Assembly: GCA_022578605.1 (NCBI GenBank)
Contig: MU394138.1
Location: forward strand, 62,001 to 126,000
From: Camillea tinctor
Taxonomy: Eukaryota > Ascomycota > Sordariomycetes > Xylariales > Xylariaceae
Reading direction: 5' to 3'
DNA length: 64,000 nt
Below are positions 58,821 through 64,000 of this stretch, in pieces. The position numbers and the translations under genes were made by a program. The notes beneath the pieces were generated by a model. That model ran no database searches, was not told the DNA's origin, and saw nothing but the letters and a program-made list of their open reading frames with translations. Within the stretch, counting starts at the first letter, position 1; each line of letters begins with the position of its first letter.

Positions 58821-60058
58821 ATGGTGAAGATTTCTACACTCGTTGCGGCCATGTGCCCCTTGATCGGCACCGCGCTTGGGTACGCCAATCCGGGCGCTTG
58901 TAGCGGCACATGCGTCAACACCCATGACCCGTCTATCATTCGGCGATCCGACGGCACCTACTTTCGCTTTTCGACCGGCGGCAAGATCGCCGTTCACACG
59001 GCTCCTGATATCACCGGTCCGTGGACTTACAAGGGCGCTGCTCTGCCGGACGGCTCTAAGATTAACTTGGCCGGAAATGACGATCTTTGGGTATGAAAAA
59101 AAAAAGAAAACATCCTAATCCGAAGAGCCGTTGCTCCTACTAAGGAGCGCACCGAAAGCTAACTGTTTTTCTTTACTTTTTTGCTCTTCTTGTGTAGGCG
59201 CCAGAAGTCGTGCAAATAGGGAACACGTACTATCTGTACTACAGCGTCAGCACGTTCGGGGTGCAAGACTCGGCCATCGGCGTGGCCACGTCGACGAGCC
59301 TGGACGTGAACACGTGGACAGACCTGGGCTCGACGGGGGTGCAGTCGTCCTCGGGCAAGCCCTACAACGCAATCGACCCGAACATCATCAACGCCGGAGG
59401 CACGTACTTGCTGACGTTCGGGAGCTTCTGGAAGGACATCTACCAGGTGGCCATGAAGTCGCCGCCGACCGGCGTGGCCAGCGGCGCCAGCTCGGCCCAG
59501 ATCGCCTACGATCCCACCACCACTGCCGAGGAGGGCGCGTTCATCTTCCACTACGGCAACTACTATTACCTCTTCTACAGCAAGGGGCAGTGCTGCGGTT
59601 ACGACACAAGCAAGCCCGCTGCTGGTGCTGAGTATAAGATCAGTAAGTGGCTTCCAAGGGTTTTTTTTTCTTTGTTCCACAGCTTGTATCAGAACTTGAT
59701 CCGAAGACAAATACTAACTCCCATGTGTCACAGTGGTCTGCCGCTCAAGCTCCGCTACCGGTGGCTTCGTCGATGCCTCCGGCACCTCGTGCACGAACGG
59801 TGGCGGCACTGTCGTTCTCGAGTCCCACGGTAATGTGTATGGCCCCGGCGGACAGGGCGTCTACGACGATCCCAGCCACGGCCCCGTGAGTTACCCTCCG
59901 CTCCCTTCCTCTCGAGGTTTGTTATATATCGCTAACGGTGATGCTTTCTTTAGATTCTATATTACCACTACGTCGATACCACTATCGGCTATGCAGACGG
60001 CCAGAAGCAGTTCGGTTGGAACACGATTGATTTCTCCAGTGGCTGGCCTGTCGTGTAA
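58821..60058 (+). CDS. Secreted GH43 endo-1,5-alpha-L-arabinanase
   Basis: Four exons, 58821-59090, 59198-59642, 59734-59885 and 59954-60058, join in phase to 323 residues. The enzyme cuts the 1,5-linked arabinan side chains of pectin. A signal peptide ([20 protein letters not shown]) starts the chain. The catalytic base Asp is in THDPSII, the pKa-setting Asp in NAIDPNII, and the acid Glu in [29 protein letters not shown] and [19 protein letters not shown] are typical of GH43 subfamily 5. The C-terminal [20 protein letters not shown] is the last blade. No CBM follows. All four junctions restore conserved words. Similar in size to AbnA-type enzymes. Confidence 0.93.
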
Positions 60059-60587
60059 GCTCTTGCGGTTGGCGGGCTATGGTAGCAGGCATGTAACCTC
60101 TTGTCTACTAACTTTCTTGTATATAGTACATGCCTTATACATATTTATATCAAGAATTCATGATTTTGGAAGTAGAAATATTATTAGCATGAGTTCTTTG
60201 TCTATGGATATATTTTCCACTGCGTTTCATCGCATTTCTCCTGGCTACGTCAGCCCCAGTAATAAGCATATCTATAATATCTGTTTTTTCATTCATGTGC
60301 CCAATCTTTCGACTATTCTCATCCCATTCCACTTTAAACAGAAAGAAAATAAACATTCTCCCATCGGCTCGTGTCCAGCGCACTCACTCGTTAATAAAAG
60401 CAGGGACAGACCCTATAACCCCCAATATAGCTCGTCAAAAAAGAGAGCTGCCAGCATATAAACCAAGTAAACAACGCTGCCGTTCGAGTTTATATCACTC
60501 CATATCTGTATCAAAGACCCCGGATGTTGAAGCTCTTGTAATTGCGCACTTGACCCTTCAAGGGGAAGAAACTATCCACCCTCCCTT
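60059..60587. other. Convergent intergenic region
   Basis: About 0.5 kb between the arabinanase and the RRM-like gene. No coding signal. Confidence 0.5.
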
Positions 60588-61223
60588 CTATTCCTCTAGC
60601 GGTACACATGGATCAACCCCAAATGACACGGTTACACCTTTATTCCTGTAGATATCCCCGAAAATGCCGTATGCAGTCTGAGCTAGATTATGGTAGCTTG
60701 CGAATATGACATCAGTGATATAGTGAGACTCTCCCTCTTGGATAGGATCTGTGATGTCCACCGGATAGTAGAAGAACTCCGCATTAGATAGGTTCTCATA
60801 GATAGTATCTCTGCAAACAAGGCCATAGGTCCCTTTTAGCCGAATCACGCGCGAATCTGTGCTTATATTCCTGGGTCGAGGGGGGATGCAGTAACTGTCA
60901 TATTCGTGGCGAACTCTAGGGTGTTGGTACCCGAATTCAGGGCTATCTAATTTTATTTGTAGATTCTTGCGTGATCTGACATCCCACATGACTATTCTTG
61001 CCTGGGCGGTATCGTTAGGTCCATATTCATGAGGACGTATAATGCGGATGTGAAATATTCTTCCGGTGTTGCGGATCTGGTCCAGCAAGTCTCGGTACTC
61101 AATATAAGGGTCGAGTCCTCGAACGAGAATAGCGCATTTTTGAGATCTACCAAGGCTCGGTTGGTGTAGATGCCTTAGATCGTCAAAGTTGGCTTGGTAG
61201 GGGCCTATTTCGTCGTAGCTCAT
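60588..61223 (-). CDS. Hypothetical protein with an RRM-like domain
   Basis: Intronless, 211 residues from the ATG at 61223. The frame is open a little further upstream but has no other ATG. Residues 20-90 look like an RNA recognition motif fold: CAILVRGLDPYIEYRDLLDQI, then GRIFHIRIIRP as beta strand 2, and AQARIVMWDVRSRKNLQIKL as the second strand-helix pair. The typical aromatic RNP1 is poorly kept, so RNA binding is uncertain. The C-terminal half (YGLVCRDTIYENLSNAEFFYYPVDI) is not recognised. The pattern fits fungal orphan proteins with a degenerate RRM. Codon use is AT-rich compared with the neighbouring arabinanase. Confidence 0.6.
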   Translation of the reverse strand: MSYDEIGPYQANFDDLRHLHQPSLGRSQKCAILVRGLDPYIEYRDLLDQIRNTGRIFHIRIIRPHEYGPNDTAQARIVMWDVRSRKNLQIKLDSPEFGYQHPRVRHEYDSYCIPPRPRNISTDSRVIRLKGTYGLVCRDTIYENLSNAEFFYYPVDITDPIQEGESHYITDVIFASYHNLAQTAYGIFGDIYRNKGVTVSFGVDPCVPLEE

Positions 61224-62826
61224 TTTTGTTGAATATCTTTTATCTACATATGTTAGCACAGGAGTAGCAGTAGGACACGAGTGATCTTATACTCGCCTAA
61301 TACAGGTGAGTTATTAGACCAGATAACGTGACAGGAAACTAAATGTTATGCAGCAGCATAGATATTGTAATAGGAGATGGATCGTTATATGTATTCATAG
61401 AGCCATAGACGATATATATGGGACAAAGGACTAGGATGGCATGGTCGAGCTGGGTACGAAGCCCAGCAAAGATGGGGAAGAATATGATAAAACTCACTTC
61501 GCTACAGTTTATCCCGTGATGCCTAGCACATGACTGGTACAAGAAATATCATGTTTGTTTCCCCCCAGATCGGTCTCATAAGGGACGGGGTGCAACGTAC
61601 TATCTAATGACTCATGATAATAATATTAATGCAACGGGTTCAGTATTGAATAGGCTTGTCCACATGGGAATGCGTATGTTTGCATGTGTTTCCTACACAA
61701 GCAAGCACATTTTGATAAAAAACCAGCATTTGACCAACATCTAGCTAGCATTGCCGTAGTACATGACGAGAACCGAACTGAGATGAGACAGCGGATATTA
61801 TCTAAAGTAAGGAGAGAGATGACTTCGTCTTGTCGGCACAAGTGTGACGGGACTGGATAAGGGGTTTTATTTATAGACCTCAATAACAATGAAAAGAGTT
61901 GTTACTCATCCTCGGGGTCTGCAATGTCCGGGTATCTACCTGGGCATACGATTTCCTTTCACGGGATTGTATAAAACAGAGGCATGTGATCTTCATAGAA
62001 TATGCAGTAAAAATAACACTTTGTTTCATTATCCACTCGGAATTCAGCTGATGGTATAACAACCAATATTCATGGATGTATACATAACTAATTATTATAT
62101 AATAGGCTTATCTCATCATATATCATATGTATGGACCCGAACAAATGGAACGATCAGTCATGTTATTGTTTCCCTGTACATCTTACTACCTAGGTAGGTA
62201 CCTCTTTAGTCAGCAGATAGTGGGGAGGCCTGAGGCAGTCGCGATTCTAGGGACGGAGACTACCTACTATGTAGACAGACAAACTCCAAGGTTGGGGAGA
62301 ACACGGCCAATGAAGGGGGCTAAAAAGGTCAGCCTTACACTGCTCGATCCCGCTTCCCGGGTTGTACCTGGCAGATGAAGCCAGTGCATCCGCAGACTGG
62401 TAGTGGACCCCTAGCTTGGAGCTATTGGTGGCCTAATGGGCGAAAGTTTAATGGTAATCATTTACACTCTTATTGGTTATTAGCTTGCTCTGCCCAGGTC
62501 CCCGACCAATCAAATGAGAGGTGATGACCAGCTGGTGATGTCAGTACCTGCCTTACACTAGAAGTTCCTGGACTATAAATACTGGGTATGATCTTTTGTT
62601 CAACTTTACTTACCACAGCACGCAAATATCTACTATCTACACAAGAGCATTAATCAGGAAGGCACTACTTTCTATCATACATAATAATTTCTCCCTTTGA
62701 ACAATCCCATCGTTTCGCTGTACCCAAGTACCTACCACGTAGTACTTAAGCGTTCTACCCACTTACACTTATCGACTTACAGCCGTACACCCGCCTACCC
62801 CAATACTCAGTACTACTACTATCAAC
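61224..62826. other. Divergent intergenic region
   Basis: About 1.6 kb between the RRM-like gene and the Cys-rich gene. The last 360 nt hold promoter elements of the latter. No gene supported in the rest. Confidence 0.5.
62506..62580 (+). promoter_or_regulatory. CCAAT and TATA elements of the Cys-rich protein gene
   Basis: CCAAT at 62506-62510 with a second, inverted copy (ATTGG) at 62472-62476, and TATAAAT at 62574-62580. The start codon is 247 nt past the TATA element, so a long leader is expected. Confidence 0.5.
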
Positions 62827-63265
62827 ATGGCCGCTGTCGTCGCTCAAGCCACCCCCACATGCTGCGGCAAGAACGTCGGTGGTGAATGTGTCTGTGGTAT
62901 GTTCCACTCTTTTTCTTTTTTTCTTTTTTTTCTTTTCACAACATGAGCATCTGCCGGAACCCGTACCTGATGAAACTAACCCCTCCTTCACAGCCAAGCA
63001 AGCAACCTGCTCCTGTGGCAAGCAGTCCGCCCTCCACTGCACCTGCGAGAAGGCCCCGGCCGAGAACACCGTCACCGGCGCCCGATGCTCGTGCCGCGCG
63101 CGCCCCGCCGGCCAGTGCAACTGCGACAACGCGAGCCGGGAGAACGCCGCCGTGTCGGGGAGCACGTGCGAGTGCGGTGCGCGCGCTGCTGGCGCGTGCA
63201 CTTGCGAGCGTGCCGGCAGCGGCGCGGCGAACCCGAACGAGATCGATTTCACTACTAAGAAATAA
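62827..63265 (+). CDS. Cys-rich metallothionein-like protein (DUF7871-type)
   Basis: Two exons, 62827-62896 and 62994-63265, give 113 residues. The sequence is built on CxC and CC pairs: TCCGKNVGGECVC in exon 1, then three related units, CSCGKQSALHCTCEKAPAEN, CSCRARPAGQCNCDNASREN and CECGARAAGACTCERAGSG, each about 28 residues apart. The pattern matches a conserved fungal Cys-rich family (DUF7871). Metal binding is likely from the Cys spacing but unproved. No signal peptide or TM is present, so the product is probably cytosolic. The intron is phase 1 and restores an Ala codon. The promoter has clear CCAAT and TATA elements, suggesting strong or inducible expression. Confidence 0.85.
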
Positions 63266-64000
63266 GACGGTACTTATCGGTGGTGGAGGGGGCACTTAGC
63301 GATTTGCCCCCCCACGGGGTGTAGGGAATTTGCAGATAGATGGGTGGGACAGGACGGATTTTCGGCTTAATGGGAATATAATGGGCGTTGAAAAAAAACT
63401 GCATTGCATTGCATCGGGATCGGTGTTTGGGGGGCAGAGAGGGGCGTAGGGGACATAACTGGTGATAGGTCACAATCAAAGAAAAAAAAAGAAAAAAAGA
63501 AAAGATTTGTTCAGATCAGTTCCCATTTATCAGTGCAACCAAATCATGATCTGGGTGTTGGAGTTTTTCTCTGCTATCCGATCCTCAAGTGACACTCGAA
63601 TTACACGGCCCAGGAGCCGGGAAGAGGCTACTATTTAATCATTTTGATAGGTTGCGTATATCGGTCGTCACCCGGAAGGTGCCCCACACACTCCGTAAGA
63701 CTCCGTACCCGCCTACGGTAAGCACATTCTATCGTTATTCTTCTCTTAATTTACAAGTCAGCAACCGGGATTCCCCTTACCAATCTAGTTGCTGTAGCTC
63801 ATTCCTACCGAGGGTGGTTAAGTCTTGACGAGTTTCGTGGACGATACTTACCTAAGTGCCGGATCACATAGAAGAAATACGGGAATTTCTTCCTATAATG
63901 GTGGCCTCGCAACAAAAATTTTAACTAGCCAAGCCCAATATTTGGTGAGAATGCCACTTGTGTTGGTGTTATTTGCTAATGTATTATGTGCACCACTACA
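63266..64000. other. Intergenic DNA at window end
   Basis: Downstream of the Cys-rich gene. Contains an A-rich run at about 63478-63503. Short plus-strand frames near 63589-63828 have no features. Confidence 0.5.

Noticed and set aside
63404..63828. Short plus-strand frames near the end
   Set aside because: Low-complexity or featureless, with no splice partners or known motifs.

Overview
This is a nuclear genome window from a filamentous ascomycete (Pezizomycotina). Genes are split by short introns (mostly 46-150 nt) with GT..AG borders and CTAAC-like branch sites. They are spaced by AT-rich, microsatellite-laden intergenic DNA. The gene set (PTH11/SAT20-type rhodopsin-domain protein, AA9 LPMO, mpaB-type DUF2236 oxygenase, CrpA-like Cu-ATPase, DUF7871-like Cys-rich protein) fits a plant-associated Sordariomycete; that rank is an inference. 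There is no operon, plasmid, phage or CRISPR structure.

Layout. 0.5-4.2 kb: a seven-TM rhodopsin-domain protein (minus), whose four exons I could join, and a 3-ketodihydrosphingosine reductase (plus). 5.2-6.8 kb: secreted GH18 endochitinase (minus). 6.8-11.5 kb: gene-poor DNA with a 10-N scaffold gap flanked by implausible G, T and C homopolymers, then a degenerate tRNA-like Pol III signature. 11.9-12.9 kb: secreted AA9 LPMO with a mature N-terminal His. 13.9-15.6 kb: KAR5/Tht1-like nuclear fusion protein. 16.5-22.5 kb: housekeeping genes (mitochondrial uL6m, Met22/Hal2 phosphatase, C3HC zinc finger/Rsm1). 25.3-28.7 kb: copper P1B-ATPase with three N-terminal HMA motifs. 31.2-36.7 kb: a divergent pair of unrecognised genes, one a 593-residue protein with a Gly/Ala-rich hydrophobic hairpin, sharing a 1.5 kb promoter that holds a 16-bp palindrome. 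38.1-39.4 kb: DUF2236 oxygenase. 40.3-43.0 kb: secreted GH3 beta-glucosidase in nine exons. 44-44.8 kb: Ser/Thr-rich GPI-type protein whose 5' end I could not complete. 46.3-47.4 kb: nitrilase-superfamily hydrolase. 48.9-52.2 kb: Met10 sulfite reductase flavoprotein subunit. 53.1-54.8 kb: secreted bicupin oxalate decarboxylase with a TATA box and a perfect 17-bp palindrome just upstream. 56.1-56.8 kb: four-TM protein. 58.8-60.1 kb: GH43 endo-arabinanase. 60.6-61.2 kb: RRM-like protein. 62.8-63.3 kb: Cys-rich metallothionein-like protein.

Functional themes. Five secreted enzymes (GH18, AA9, GH3, oxalate decarboxylase, GH43) act on chitin, cellulose, pectin side chains and oxalate. They do not form a tight cluster. 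Met22 and Met10 both serve sulfate assimilation but lie 29 kb apart. The Cu-ATPase and the Cys-rich protein could both serve metal homeostasis. I see no convincing novel multi-gene system. The best unexplained items are the hydrophobic-hairpin protein with its divergent partner, and the palindrome in the oxalate decarboxylase promoter.
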